From contig JAOBSW010000453.1 in assembly GCA_026214975.1 (NCBI GenBank), positions 28,258-92,257 of the forward strand: DNA of 64,000 bases, written 5' to 3'. The position numbers and the translations under genes are program-made. The notes beneath the pieces were generated by a model, which was not told the DNA's origin, ran no database searches, and saw only the letters and a program-made list of their open reading frames with translations. The stretch's first letter is position 1, and every line of letters begins with the position of its first letter. Shown in pieces: positions 9,867-19,975 of this stretch. This stretch comes from Gentiana macrophylla. Taxonomy: Eukaryota > Streptophyta > Magnoliopsida > Gentianales > Gentianaceae.

Positions 9867-11554
9867 CTGTATTCAGACTCTGTACTGGATCTTGAGACCA
9901 CATCCTGCTTTTTGGAGCTCCAAGACACTAGAGATTCCCCTAGAAAGACACAATATCCACCAACAGACTTTCTATCAATAGTTGAAACCCCCCAATCATC
10001 ATCAGAAAATCCTGTGAGAGTAAGATAAGCAGCAGGTTTGAAATGTAGTCCAAGAGTGAGGGTCCCTAGAACATATCTGAGTAATCTCTTGACTGCCTTC
10101 CAATGTTCCAGATGTGGAGTTTGCATAAACTGACTCAGATAATTAACTGCAAAGGTAATATCAGGCCTGGTACAAGTGAGGTACTGGAGGCCACCAATTG
10201 CACTCCTGTAAAGAGTGACATTCTGGAACACTTCACCAGCCTCTTCTTCAAGTTTCTTGTCTGGCACAATAGGGGTAGGACATGGTTTGAGAGATGTACA
10301 TCCAAGCCTAGACAGTAGTTGTGTAGCATACTGAGTCTGAGTCAAGTAAAGTACAAAAGAATCTCTCACAACCTGCATTCCCAGAAAGTGTGACACAGGT
10401 CCCAAATTTTTCAAAGCAAATCTAGAGTCCAACATGTGGATAAACTTGTTGATCAGTGAAGAGGAATTTCTAGTCACTAGTATGTCATCAACATACACTA
10501 ATACAATAAGTATTTGACCTGCAGACCTCAAAATAAACAGAGAATTATCACAAACAGACTGTTTAAAGGACCAAGCCAATAGCTGAGACCTGAGAGCCTC
10601 AAACCAAGATCTAGGGGCTTGTTTTAAACCATACAGGGCCTTCTTGAGTCTATAAACATAATGAGGTTTACTTGGATCCACATACCCTTCAGGTTGAGCC
10701 ATATAAACAGGTTCCTTCAAGGGACCATTTAAAAAGGCATTGTTAATGTCTACCTGATTAATAGGCCAGTTACAGGTGACAGCCAATGAAAGTACAACTC
10801 TGATGGTGGGAGCCTTTGCTACAGGACTAAAAGTTTCTGTAAAATCCACCCCATAAGTTTGACTGAACCCTTTGGCCACCAACCTGGCCTTATGCTTGAG
10901 CACAGACCCATCATCTTTCAGTTTCAACTTGTACACCCATCTACTGCCAACCACTGTGTGATGAGGTGATGGGGGAACTAAGTCCCATGTGTTGCTCTTC
11001 ATAAGAGCTTGATACTCATCTTCCATAGCATGTGTCCACTGAGGACTAGATAGAGCTTCTGATACACTTAAGGGCTCAGTAGAATGAGCAACTGCAGTAA
11101 AGACTTTAGGCTTAAAAATTCCATGTTTGGCTCTAGTTAACATGGAGTGTGTGTTGACAGCAGTGGGATTAGAAGGAACTGCTTGCTGTGTAGAGATGTG
11201 TGGTGGACTTTCTGGTGAATTTGCTGGTGTTGAACTTTCTGGTGTGGGTGTTGGTGTATTGACAGGAACATCAAAAAAAACAATTGGTGAAGATGGTGGT
11301 GTTTGTGGAATATGCTCATGTGGTGTTGTGTGAGGTGATGTAGTGGAAACAGCACTGGGTGGACTGGGGACAGGGGATGCAAAAGATGGAGTAGAAAAAC
11401 TAGATCCAGTAGATACCTCAACTGCCGGAGTGTCTGTACTTGCCAAAGATGCTACATCCTTCTGAGAGTGTAAATAAGGTAAAAGAAACTGATTGACAGT
11501 GTCAAATTGAACAAGAACATCTCTATGTGGACCTTGTAAAAAAACCAGTAGCAA
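9867..11554 (-). pseudogene. copia reverse transcriptase and N-terminal RNase H
   Basis: A long open frame of about 560 codons. After a Ser/Pro/Thr-rich linker come the copia RT blocks: WVYKLKLKDDGSV, KARLVAKGFSQTYGVDF, VDINNAFLNGPL, YGLKQAPRSWF and the polymerase centre LVYVDDIL (Tyr-Val-Asp-Asp). Then RNase H begins: LTGFSDDDWG, SVGGYCVFLG, SWSSKKQ and SRSSTESEY. The frame runs into the solo LTR two codons later and stops. RT copies element RNA into DNA in virus-like particles. The catalytic Asp pair is intact, but Pol is truncated and severed from RNase H's C-terminal half. Confidence 0.93.
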
Positions 11555-12200
11555 AAGGAAAGCTTAACTCATCAAAGACAACATCTCTAGTAACATAGAT
11601 TCTACCACTCATATCCAAACATAAGTAGCCTTTATGAATAGGGCTAAGGCCCAAGTTGACCACTTGTTGGAATGGAACTGGAATTTTGTGGTTTGGAATG
11701 GTCTTAAATGAGGATAGCAAGCACAGCCAAACACTTTAAACATCTTATAACTAGGTTCTTTGTTGAATAAGCATTGATGAGGAGATACATGCTTTAATAC
11801 AAGTGTAGGTAAACTGTTGATGATCATAACAGCTTGCTGAAAACTGTGCCAGCAAAAACTTAAGGGCATAGAGGCTTGTGCCAACAGAGTAAGACCTAAC
11901 TCAACCACATGTCTATGTTTTCTTTCATCCCTACCATGCTGTCCATGTGCATGAGGGCAGGGGTATCTAAAAACAATGCCTTGATCTTGAAGATCATATT
12001 CAATACTTCTATATTCACCCCCCCCAATCAGACTGTATGCATTTAATTTGGACAGAAAATTGAGTTTCAACCATCTTTTGGAACTGTTTGATAGTAGTGT
12101 ACACCGTATTTATGTTTTAATGGATAGATCCATGTATATCCGGTATGATCATCTAAAAATGCACATAATAGGAGTATCCACTTGTTGATTTTATAGGGTC
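11523..12200 (-). pseudogene. copia integrase core and C-terminal region, frameshifted
   Basis: In several frames the minus strand reads WGGEYRS (12030-12060, at a run of eight G), IINSLPTLVLKH, FGCACYPHLRPF and GYLCLDMSGRIYVTRDVVFDE. These are the core and C-terminal blocks of copia integrase, which joins element cDNA to the genome. At least three shifts occur: at a T-run near 12170, near the G8 run at about 12030, and at about 11650. Two of the three are homopolymers, so they may be consensus errors rather than mutations. The N-terminal zinc-binding part sits in the upstream ORF. Confidence 0.85.
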
Positions 12201-14201
12201 AGGGCCCCAAACATCTGTGTGAATAAGGTCAAACATTTGTTTAGCATGAGAATCATATAAAGTATAAGGCAAAACATGAGATTTGCCATATTGGCAAGCT
12301 TCACAAAAAACAAGATCTTCATTCAAAGAGACATTACAAAGTTTCAAAATCTGACTCAAGACTTTGGGGGAAGGATGACCTAGCCTCCTATGCCAAACAT
12401 TTGGACTCTTATTGACACTGACAACTTGAACTCTACTGGACTCAAAACAAGACTTAGGCTCAACAAGAGCAGCAAACTTGGAAGAAGATACTGAGTTGGA
12501 GTGAGGGGAGCTCATGGTACTCTTAGTTGGATTGACCATCTTGTACAGACCACCCTCCAATGTTCCTATGAGAAGAGGCATCCCTGTTTTCTTGGCCTTC
12601 ACAACACAAACAGAATCAGTAAATTCAATAGTCACATCATTATCATGAGTTAGTTTAGACACACTTAGAAGATTCTTAGTAATGGAGGGAACATGTAACA
12701 TAGACTGTAATTTGAGAGGTGTGTGAGAGTGTGTTGTAGGAATTATGGATTGACCAACATGAAGGATACTAAGTTGCTCACCATTACCAACCCCAAGTGT
12801 ATCAGAACCTGCATATCCAGCACTGAGATGGAGGTTGTTCAAATCTCCTGTGATGTGGTTTGTTGCACCACTATCCATATACCATGAGGAATCAGCAACA
12901 GATTGAAGAGAGGCTACATAGGCTACAGGTCTTGGACTTCCTTGATTTCCTGTAGGCCTAGGGTTACTGTTATTGCCATTCTGAGCTCCAGTAAAGGACA
13001 CATCAAATCTGTGCCAACAATCCAAGACTGTGTGTCCATTTTTACCACACAATTGGCATACACTCCTATTATTAGCATTAGACCTGCCACCTCTACCACC
13101 ACCTCTTGATTTTCCTCCTCTAGAACCACCCCTTCCTCTGTTGGAGTTTTGATACTGAGGTCTAACATCAGAGAAGTTTGATCCCTTATTATGAGGATAC
13201 ATTTGAGCAAGATGCAAAGAAGGGTTTGATCCTACAGCACCAGGATTAAAACGGGCAACAAGCCTTTCATGAGTAAGAAGTTGGGACTGAACTTCTTGCC
13301 AACTCAAACTACCAACCCTTGTAGTGAGATTTACAATGACAGACTCATAATCCTTATCAAGACCCCCAAGAATAGCTAAAATAAGCTCAGATTTGGAGAT
13401 AGGATAACCAACTGCAACTAATTTATCAGAATAGGATTTCATGAGAGCCAAATAATATGCCATAGGCCTGTTACCTTTTTTAGTTTTTGTTAGAGCAGTC
13501 TTGTATTCCAACATTCTAGCTTCAGATTGAGTATTAAACAGACTCTTTAATGTACTCCAAATTTCATAGGAAGTATTACAGCCAATTACCTCAGATAGAG
13601 CCTGTTCAGTCATCGAGCTGAGAAGCCACCCCATGAGAAGATTATCAGTGGAGTTCCAATGTTCAATAGCAGCTGAAAGTTGAAGATGAGTACTGGGAGA
13701 GAAACCAGACGCATATGAAGCAAGGGATGGTTTAGGGACTGTTCCAAAGAGAAAACCGTCCAGTTTGTAGCCCTTAACAATGGGAAGAACAGTATACCTC
13801 CAGAGCAAGTAATTTTCGCGCGTGAGTTTCACAGTACATGTGGATCTTAGGATAGAGCTGGAATCAGTAGTCTGCATTGAAGGGATGAAGCTAGGAGCTG
13901 GAGGTGTCGAAATTGGTGGAAGAGTGGTTCTGGTAGGAATAAGATTTCCATATGGGTTTACAGTGGAGTAGATCGGTGCTCCAACGGAAGGAAATGGAGG
14001 AAATAAAGACGATGCCCAAGGAACAGATGCAGTAAACATAGATCCTCCATAAAGAGTGGAAGTAGGAGTTGTTTCAGTAACACTTGAGCTCACCGGCACG
14101 GTTGAAGTCACCGGAATCGAGCTTTCTGCAACATTTGAGCTCGCCGGAGCTGAGCTTTGACTGGTGGTCGTAGCAGCCGGAGTAGAAGTTGCAGACGCCA
14201 T
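12153..14201 (-). CDS. copia Gag, protease and integrase N-terminus
   Basis: An open frame of 682 codons whose ATG follows the primer binding site by a few bases. Residues 1-110 are Ser/Thr/Pro-rich. The Gag (UBN2-like) region follows, about 120-330, with EIWSTLKSLF and EYKTALTKTKKG. A basic Gly/Arg-rich tract leads to the zinc knuckle CQLCGKNGHTVLDC (CX2CX4HX4C). The protease site is WYMDSGATNHITG. The pre-integrase HHCC zinc finger (VWHRRLGHPSPKV ... CEACQYGK) comes near the end, and the frame stops just after entering the integrase core (LIHTDVWGP). It is broken only by the shift at its end. Confidence 0.93.
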   Translation of the reverse strand: MASATSTPAATTTSQSSAPASSNVAESSIPVTSTVPVSSSVTETTPTSTLYGGSMFTASVPWASSLFPPFPSVGAPIYSTVNPYGNLIPTRTTLPPISTPPAPSFIPSMQTTDSSSILRSTCTVKLTRENYLLWRYTVLPIVKGYKLDGFLFGTVPKPSLASYASGFSPSTHLQLSAAIEHWNSTDNLLMGWLLSSMTEQALSEVIGCNTSYEIWSTLKSLFNTQSEARMLEYKTALTKTKKGNRPMAYYLALMKSYSDKLVAVGYPISKSELILAILGGLDKDYESVIVNLTTRVGSLSWQEVQSQLLTHERLVARFNPGAVGSNPSLHLAQMYPHNKGSNFSDVRPQYQNSNRGRGGSRGGKSRGGGRGGRSNANNRSVCQLCGKNGHTVLDCWHRFDVSFTGAQNGNNSNPRPTGNQGSPRPVAYVASLQSVADSSWYMDSGATNHITGDLNNLHLSAGYAGSDTLGVGNGEQLSILHVGQSIIPTTHSHTPLKLQSMLHVPSITKNLLSVSKLTHDNDVTIEFTDSVCVVKAKKTGMPLLIGTLEGGLYKMVNPTKSTMSSPHSNSVSSSKFAALVEPKSCFESSRVQVVSVNKSPNVWHRRLGHPSPKVLSQILKLCNVSLNEDLVFCEACQYGKSHVLPYTLYDSHAKQMFDLIHTDVWGPDPIKSTSGYSYYVHF

Positions 14202-14206
14202 AACCT

Positions 14207-14219
14207 TGCTCTGATACCA
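14207..14219 (-). other. primer binding site of copia D (initiator tRNA-Met type)
   Basis: On the minus strand TGGTATCAGAGC follows the last LTR base directly. It is complementary to the 3' end of plant initiator methionine tRNA, the usual primer of copia reverse transcription. Its position fixes the LTR/internal boundary. Confidence 0.9.
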
Positions 14220-14473
14220 AGTTAAACAAACAGATAAATTCTGGGAATGATTTTCATTGATTAAAACTTCAAAACAGCTTACATTATTTGGCAGCCATTT
14301 CCTTCATTATATAACAGAGAACAAGATAAGATAATAACCAACGGTCCTAGCAAATCTATAGATAGATTTTCTAAGAGGATCTTTCTTAACTAACATAATA
14401 TTAGCCACAAGATTACATCACAGATGGAGGGCTCAGATGATGATACATCAGCATTATATATTATATCTTAACA
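14220..14473 (-). repeat. 5' LTR of copia D
   Basis: 254 bases, with nine substitutions and no indels against 7526-7779. It is followed by the target duplication CGGTG (14474-14478). In sense orientation it starts TGTTAAGATATAATATATAA, AT-rich as expected for the promoter-bearing U3 part. Confidence 0.93.
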
Positions 14474-14740
14474 CGGTGTTTCATAGGTTGCAATAGTTCA
14501 GAAAACGTATGGTCGCATTATTTATGCTTTTATTTCTTTGGCACCATCTCTGCTTTAAATTATGCTGTGGTTTCTGGACGCTTCTTCCGTCACCCACACC
14601 ACACCACACACCACACACCACTCCCCACTCCCTTCCTCAATTCCAATAAAGCATCTTCACGTTTTCTCACAGAGACGACCACCCACGTACTGCAAGTCAC
14701 CACTATTCAACTCTTGTCCGGTCAAGTCAAGGTCCCTTCA

Positions 14741-15635
14741 ATGGTGAAATTGAGCTTTTCAGATATGGCTGCAGCAACTGAGTCTGATGCTCATTTCATC
14801 GACATTGACGTAACCTCTTCAGAGTTTGAGTTTCAGATGCCGTCTTCTTCTTCTTGTGTTTCAGTAGAAAATGACTCCACAACTTCTCCGGCCGATGAAC
14901 TCTTCTTCAAAGGAAAACTGCTTCCTCTTCATCTCCTCCTCGTTTACAAATGCTCCAAACACTTTTAAACATTAACACACTAGAAGAGACTACTAATTAT
15001 GAAGATTGTAGCAATCCGGCAGAATTATCTCCCTCTGAATCTTGCAGGGTTAGTTGTGAACTTAATCCTTCAGAGTTTTTCTTTCAATGGTCCACCAGTA
15101 GTAGTAATGAATTTGGGAGTTTCGTTCATAACAATCCAAAGAAAAGTTGGAGCAAGAAGCTGAAATTGATGAAGCAGTCTTCTGTACTTTTAACCCAAAA
15201 GCTCAAGAATTCACGGGCATATCTCATTAATCTCAAGGCTTTGTTTTTAAAATCCGCTAGCTCAAATGGAGAAAACAGAGAGACGGCTGCAATTGAAAAG
15301 CAAGAATGTGGTAAATCGAATAGGATGATAATTACCAAGAAAATCCCATTTGGAGCTTTTTCTAATGTGGAGGAAACGAAGAGTAATGATAATAATAATA
15401 ATAATATAATTCATCGGCCAAGAAGGTCTTTTTCTGGGGCAATCAAGCGGCATTCTCCATCGAAATGCCTGTCTTCATCTTCATCTAATTCTTCATGTTC
15501 AGGGGCTTCTTCCTTATCATCCTCCTTTTCAGTGAATTCAAATGCTCTTTTAACTTGCATTTCTTCAACAAAAGCAGTGGTGAGATTGAGACTTCAGTTG
15601 AGGATGCAATAGCTCATTGCAAAAATTGTCAATAG
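14741..15635 (+). CDS. MAKR-like (membrane-associated kinase regulator) gene, two apparent frameshifts
   Basis: Plant-specific MAKR proteins are plasma-membrane phosphoproteins related to BKI1 that modulate receptor-kinase signalling (family knowledge). Seen here: HFIDIDVTSSEFEFQM, then SPADELFFKGKLLPLHL, the hallmark MAKR N-terminal motif. After it comes a Lys-rich tract (KKSWSKKLKLMKQ) and KLKNSRAYL, a likely membrane-binding region, then Ser-rich segments (KRHSPSKCLSS) and the conserved end EDAIAHCKNCQ before TAG at 15633. Two single-base shifts break it, at 14931-14942 (CT-rich) and 15536-15550. No intron is needed, as usual for the family. ATG 14741 or 14765 are possible starts; the usual longer N-terminus is not obvious. 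Either a recent pseudogene or a gene with consensus errors. Copia D ends 267 bp upstream. Confidence 0.75.
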
Positions 15636-16218
15636 CCCTTTAATTAGCTGGTAAGATTGGGTTTTGTTCAATGTCATCTTCCTATATTAATCCATTTTGT
15701 TCAATTAGGTTCTTTTCCTTTTCATTTCCATTCCATGTACATAAATCTTTTATTCTTTCCTCTAAATGACTAAATCTCCCCCTAAATTGAGTTTCATTGC
15801 AATAAAAGTCACCATTATGCCTAATTGTAAGACGTCAGAAGATTAAACCAAAATAATGCAGAGCAAAATTTCAAGATTAAGCTGATACAGCACCATTAAA
15901 GTTTTGTGGAAATGAAGTTGTTGCACTTGTTGGGGTTCAACTAACTTTTTTTTTTTTTTTTTTTTTTTTGGAAATGAAGATGTTGCGGGGTGGCAGGTAG
16001 ATGCGTTAGAAAAATGAACTTTTTTCAGTTGGAAAAACTTTACAGAAAATAAAAAAGTTATCTTACCAAGGGTTCAGCTTTTAGAAAGGGCAATAACAAC
16101 AGTGTAGAACGGTACCATTCTCAGAGCTAGTTAGATTCCATCGATCACCAGCACAAGCGTTAAAAAGTATGTGAGTTTAACAAAATTCAGATTTGCAGGA
16201 ACAACAAGTAAAGCAACA
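15636..16218. other. 3' flank of the MAKR-like gene; no gene seen
   Basis: AT-rich sequence with a pure T run of about 27 at 15943-15969. It would contain the 3' UTR of the MAKR-like gene, but no clear polyadenylation signal stands out. It ends at the target duplication CAACA (16214-16218) of gypsy element B. Confidence 0.5.
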
Positions 16219-16676
16219 TGATGATACTTAAAATTGTAAACGGGTAATTAAATGATTCAAGTTAGAAAAATGGTATCAAAACAAGTACAATTTTGTATGA
16301 ATTTGGACTGAACTCTTTTGAGAGAAGGCGCCACGATGTCAGGCTTCAAGTGTCGAATCGGAATCAAGTCCCTCTCGTAGTTCAGGCTTCATATTTATGT
16401 CTCCCAATCGTGGTCATAACCTCCCTCACCATAATGGGGGAGTTATCACCGGTTACCTCGTCAATTATCAGATGTGGGGTCTACCCACGTTCGTAAACGG
16501 TCACGTCATTACAGATTCTATTTTTGGCAGTTACTTGGTTGTTTCGCCCGTAAGTCGCTCGCTCGTAATCCGCGGAGTCTCGCTTCGCTCTCGCTAGTCT
16601 CATTGCTTATTGTTATTTGATCGTGAGATGGAGTGCCATCATTGTAAATAACCGTGAGTGCGCCCATATATCATCA
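16219..16676 (-). repeat. 3' LTR of gypsy B
   Basis: 458 bases, TGATGATA...TATCATCA, adjoining the target duplication on the left and the purine tract on the right. Aligned with the 5' LTR, the segment 16530-16600 shows CG wherever the partner has CTG or CAG (see findings). Confidence 0.92.
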
Positions 16677-16934
16677 TAAGTCCCCCTAGACTAGGGTGGA
16701 CTGCTTTTACAGCTACCCTAGTCTGCAACGTTTGAGTTTCCGTCATTAATATAACGCGAAACGAGGCCAACTGGCACCAATTATAATGATTGTGGGCTAA
16801 ACCATTACGTCCCTTCCGTTTCTTGTCATATAGCCCCTTTATTCGAAACTCTTTGGATCACATCTCTGCGATTACAAGTAAGTTTCTGCATGTGTCTCAT
16901 TTCTTCTTCTTCTTTTCGGTTGGCTACTTATTTC

Positions 16935-19118
16935 ATGAGTTTAAGAACCAATACTGCCTCCAGTGATTCCATAGAAAGATTATTCCAATCATTTGAAGAA
17001 AACGCAATCGTAGCAGAAAGCGAAGAAGTGAATTCCTCCATTCCTATCATAAACTCTGATAATCCCTCTTCTTCGATTAATTTGGGGGATACTTCTACAT
17101 TTGGAGATAATCCCTTGTGCCTTCTCCCTTCTCATCTTCTTCCTCCTGGATCTTTACCCCTACTTCTATTGTATACAAATATCCAGAAGATCACTCGGGT
17201 TTTGTCCACACCCTTGGTAGGGAAATCAATCGGTTTAATAAAACAAAGGCAATAATGGCTTGCCACAGTGTTTCTAGCAAGATGACCAAAACCGAATTGG
17301 CGCGTTTACTAAGAATCTACAAGATTCATACCGATCCCTTTGAGGTTGCTCTACCAGCGCCATCGAATACGCTATAATCCCCTCAAAGTTTTACGACAAG
17401 ATATATCTTTGACCACCATGGAGTGGCCCCAGTTCCCTCTTTCCCCTGGTTATGTAGATGCAATGTGGCACTATAAGCTGGGTATCGGACGGATCCATCC
17501 AAACAGCGTTAAAGCCCTGATTGGGTTTATGATATGATGTCGTCTGAACACTACCCCTTTCTCAATGAAGTTGTTTGGAAACTTCTACCAGTGCAAGTTA
17601 ACACCTGGCAGTGGGGGGTGGTACCACTTCTATCGTAGAGCTGGTAAGCTAAGCCAGATTATTACCATATATGGTAAGGATAAAACTAAGAAAAAGTGGC
17701 AAGAACACTTTTTTTTTGTGCGACATAATACTGATGTGGGCCTTGGCCGATGGAACACTTCCTCCATGAAGGATAAGCTGGTAGAGCCAATAGATTCTGC
17801 CCTTTCCCAACGCCTTGCGGCTAATAAGATTTCTTTGACCTTAGACATCATAAGCTCTGCTCTGATAAATGCTGCTCAGCTCCTTACCGCGGGTCCTACC
17901 GGATATATGGAACTCACTAAGGAAGAATACGGAAAATGTAATGTCTGAACTTATACTTTATGCTTGTTGTTGGGCATAACTTAACCCCCTTTTTTCTGTG
18001 CAGTTGCCAACGTGGATGACCTAATCGATGTCGATGTCGATGTCGAAGAGGAAGTTGAGCAAAGGCAAGAAGATTCCGAGAAGAGTTTACCGTCTTCCCC
18101 TGAAGGTGGTGAGACTTCTGCCCTGAAAGAAGTTGGGGAGGCAGATGTCTCTTCTGGTGCGGCTGCCCAGAACATCATTGCTGCTTTAGAGCCTTCTACT
18201 CAGAACCTGCCGAGCACCAATGACGGTATAAACTTGACTGACAAAAAGAGTTCTCCTGATGATCAACTTACTGCTTTGAATGTTGTGTCCTTGAAGTCTG
18301 TTTCTTACAAAAACAAGAAAAAGCGGAAGTCAACATCATCTGGCAGCTCTGCTAGTGATTCTTCTTTTAATTTTGAAGATATGTCCGCTGAAGACTTTGC
18401 CAACTCCGTAAGTAGTTTCCATGTTGGGTTTTTTTTTTATATTTTTTTTTACTTCATAAACTCCATTTTTTTTGCGGTGTTACCACCTGGAAGGTCTCTG
18501 ATAAGAAAACTTCGGTATGGCCAAAAGATTGTTGCACCGCAGCAGGAAGGTGGCCACTTAGGAGGTCAATGCCAAGGTGACCAATTTGGGAGAGGCCAAT
18601 TACACATTGATATCTTCAGAGACTCGCCGCTCGTCAGAGATCGAGCAACTAAAAGCCAAACTTGACAAGGTCGAAAGTTTGTTGTTCACTCAAGACGAAC
18701 AATTGAAACTTAAAGATCAAGAAATTGAAGGAGAAGAACGAGGAAAATCAAAAGCACCTTGCAAAGCAAAAAAAATATGAAAGCCGAGTTTGAAGAGATC
18801 TGTGAGACAAATGGAAAGACTCTCTCGCTTCGTAACGTCGTTCAAAAGATCATTACAGAGTATAAGGATTCTCCCCAGACTTATGAAGAGATCAAAATCA
18901 TCCTGGCACCCGCTATGCACTGGGGGTACACTCTAGGGGTTGACGAGGCCAAGCCAGTTGATTTGGTGATTAACACTCTACCTAATTACAAATTATATGA
19001 TAAGGAGGCAGGTGATATCTTCACCAAACGCTATGATGAATATAAGAGTGGGGAAGATATCGTCTACAAGTATGCCAAGAAAAAGCCTGCCAAGTCTTCT
19101 ACTCCTCCTTCATCTTGA
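16935..19118 (+). CDS. antisense ORF of gypsy B (putative gypsy-type transposon family), with introns
   Basis: Lies opposite to gag-pol. ATG at 16935 (MSLRTNTASSD), about 105 bases after CATATAG (16827) and after a donor-like GTAAGT at about 16880. The conserved core is in 17260-17940: ELARLLRIYKI, HPNSVKALIGFM, GGWYHFYRRAG, WQEHFFFVRHN. This matches the plant domain called putative gypsy-type transposon (family knowledge). An intron seems to run from GTAATGTC near 17939 to TGTGCAG at 18003, and a second starts at the strong donor GTAAGTAG near 18410 and is T-rich. The C-terminal part is a coiled coil (18600-18770) and ends LYDKEAGDIFTKRYDEYKSG...YKYAKKKPA. Frameshifts near 17110, 17380 and 17540 break it. 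Function unknown. Homologous to 29098-31352 in element C. Confidence 0.65.
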
Positions 19119-19384
19119 TTTTATATATCTATCTTGAAATTCTGATAATCAGACTTTGATGTCTCTGCAATTGTTATTTGAATTGCCTTATGAAACCTTT
19201 GTTTTGATGTATTTGATATTTTGATCATCAGCAAATTTGCATTCCTTGTTTGGATGCTCATCCTTGACATTTGCTTGTTTGGATGCTCTTTATCTCCTAT
19301 TGCGCTGTAAAGAAGCTAGGATTATTTATCCTTAGCTTATTTAATTGTAATTTGTATGTTTCTGCTTGGAATGCTCTGCATTTA

Positions 19385-19790
19385 CATTACTGACCACTGG
19401 GTATTCTGCCCAGAGTATCCTTGCACTGCAAGTTTGGCACTTAGTCCATTTGTGTAGTGGGTCTTATGCCCAGAAGGCTCTCGCTCTGCAAGTTTGGCCC
19501 TTAGTTTATTTTATGATGGGTTTTCTACCCATAGTGTCCTTGCGCTGCAAGTTCGATACTTAGTTTATTTCGAGTGAATGGATACTCTGAGATAGAAAAA
19601 GAAAAGTTGAATTTAATTAATTCAAGTTATAAGACTCTAGAACAATTAGAAAATTACAAAAATGAAACGTGGGGTATTCTGCCCAGAGTGTCCTTGCATT
19701 GCAAGTTTGACACTTAGTGTATTTTATGATGGGATTCTGCCCAGAGTGTCCTTGCACTGCAAGTGTAACACTTAGATTCTTGCGATGGGT
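19385..19790. repeat. about 60 bp tandem repeat in the 3' region of gypsy B, five copies
   Basis: The unit around TTCTGCCCAGAGTGTCCTTG, followed by CACTGCAAGTTTGGCACTTAG, recurs near 19400, 19465, 19527, 19678 and 19736. Spacing is about 60 bases except for one gap of about 150 that holds unrelated AT-rich sequence. Such short tandem arrays between integrase and the 3' LTR are common in Tat-lineage elements. The ORF at 19366-19563 is a product of this repeat. Confidence 0.8.
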
Positions 19791-19975
19791 TTTACGCCTG
19801 AAATATCCTCTTATTTGTAACTCTCACGCTTTCAAGTATTTTTCTTGGCATTTTGCCTTTAATTTCTTGTATTTCAACACAACTTGAAATATGCAAACAT
19901 ATAATCAATAAAATAAATGACAATACATTTCAAATGGGTAACAATCTCAGAACATAAGCTTTTTTAAGGATAATA

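Larger units (their letters stand above)
7526..14473 (-). mobile_element. complete Ty1/copia retrotransposon D with nested solo LTR
   Basis: Two 254-base LTRs (7526-7779 and 14220-14473) bound the element, and both flanks carry CGGTG (7521-7525 and 14474-14478), a perfect 5-bp target duplication. On the minus strand: 5' LTR, primer binding site TGGTATCAGAGC, Gag with zinc knuckle, protease, integrase, RT, RNase H, a purine tract (GAGGGGGGA) and 3' LTR. This is copia order, with integrase before RT. The LTRs differ at 9 of 254 positions (about 3.5 per cent), so the insertion is not recent. RNase H is interrupted by another LTR (8117-9866) and integrase has frameshifts, so the copy is inactive. 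Confidence 0.95.

Noticed and set aside
11127..11421. ORFs opposite and beside the copia Pol linker
   Set aside because: Low-complexity Ser/Pro/Thr and His/Leu-rich translations of the same linker sequence; shadows of the real frame.
19366..19563. 65-codon ORF with repeated motifs
   Set aside because: Translation of the 60 bp tandem repeat; absent from the related region of element C.
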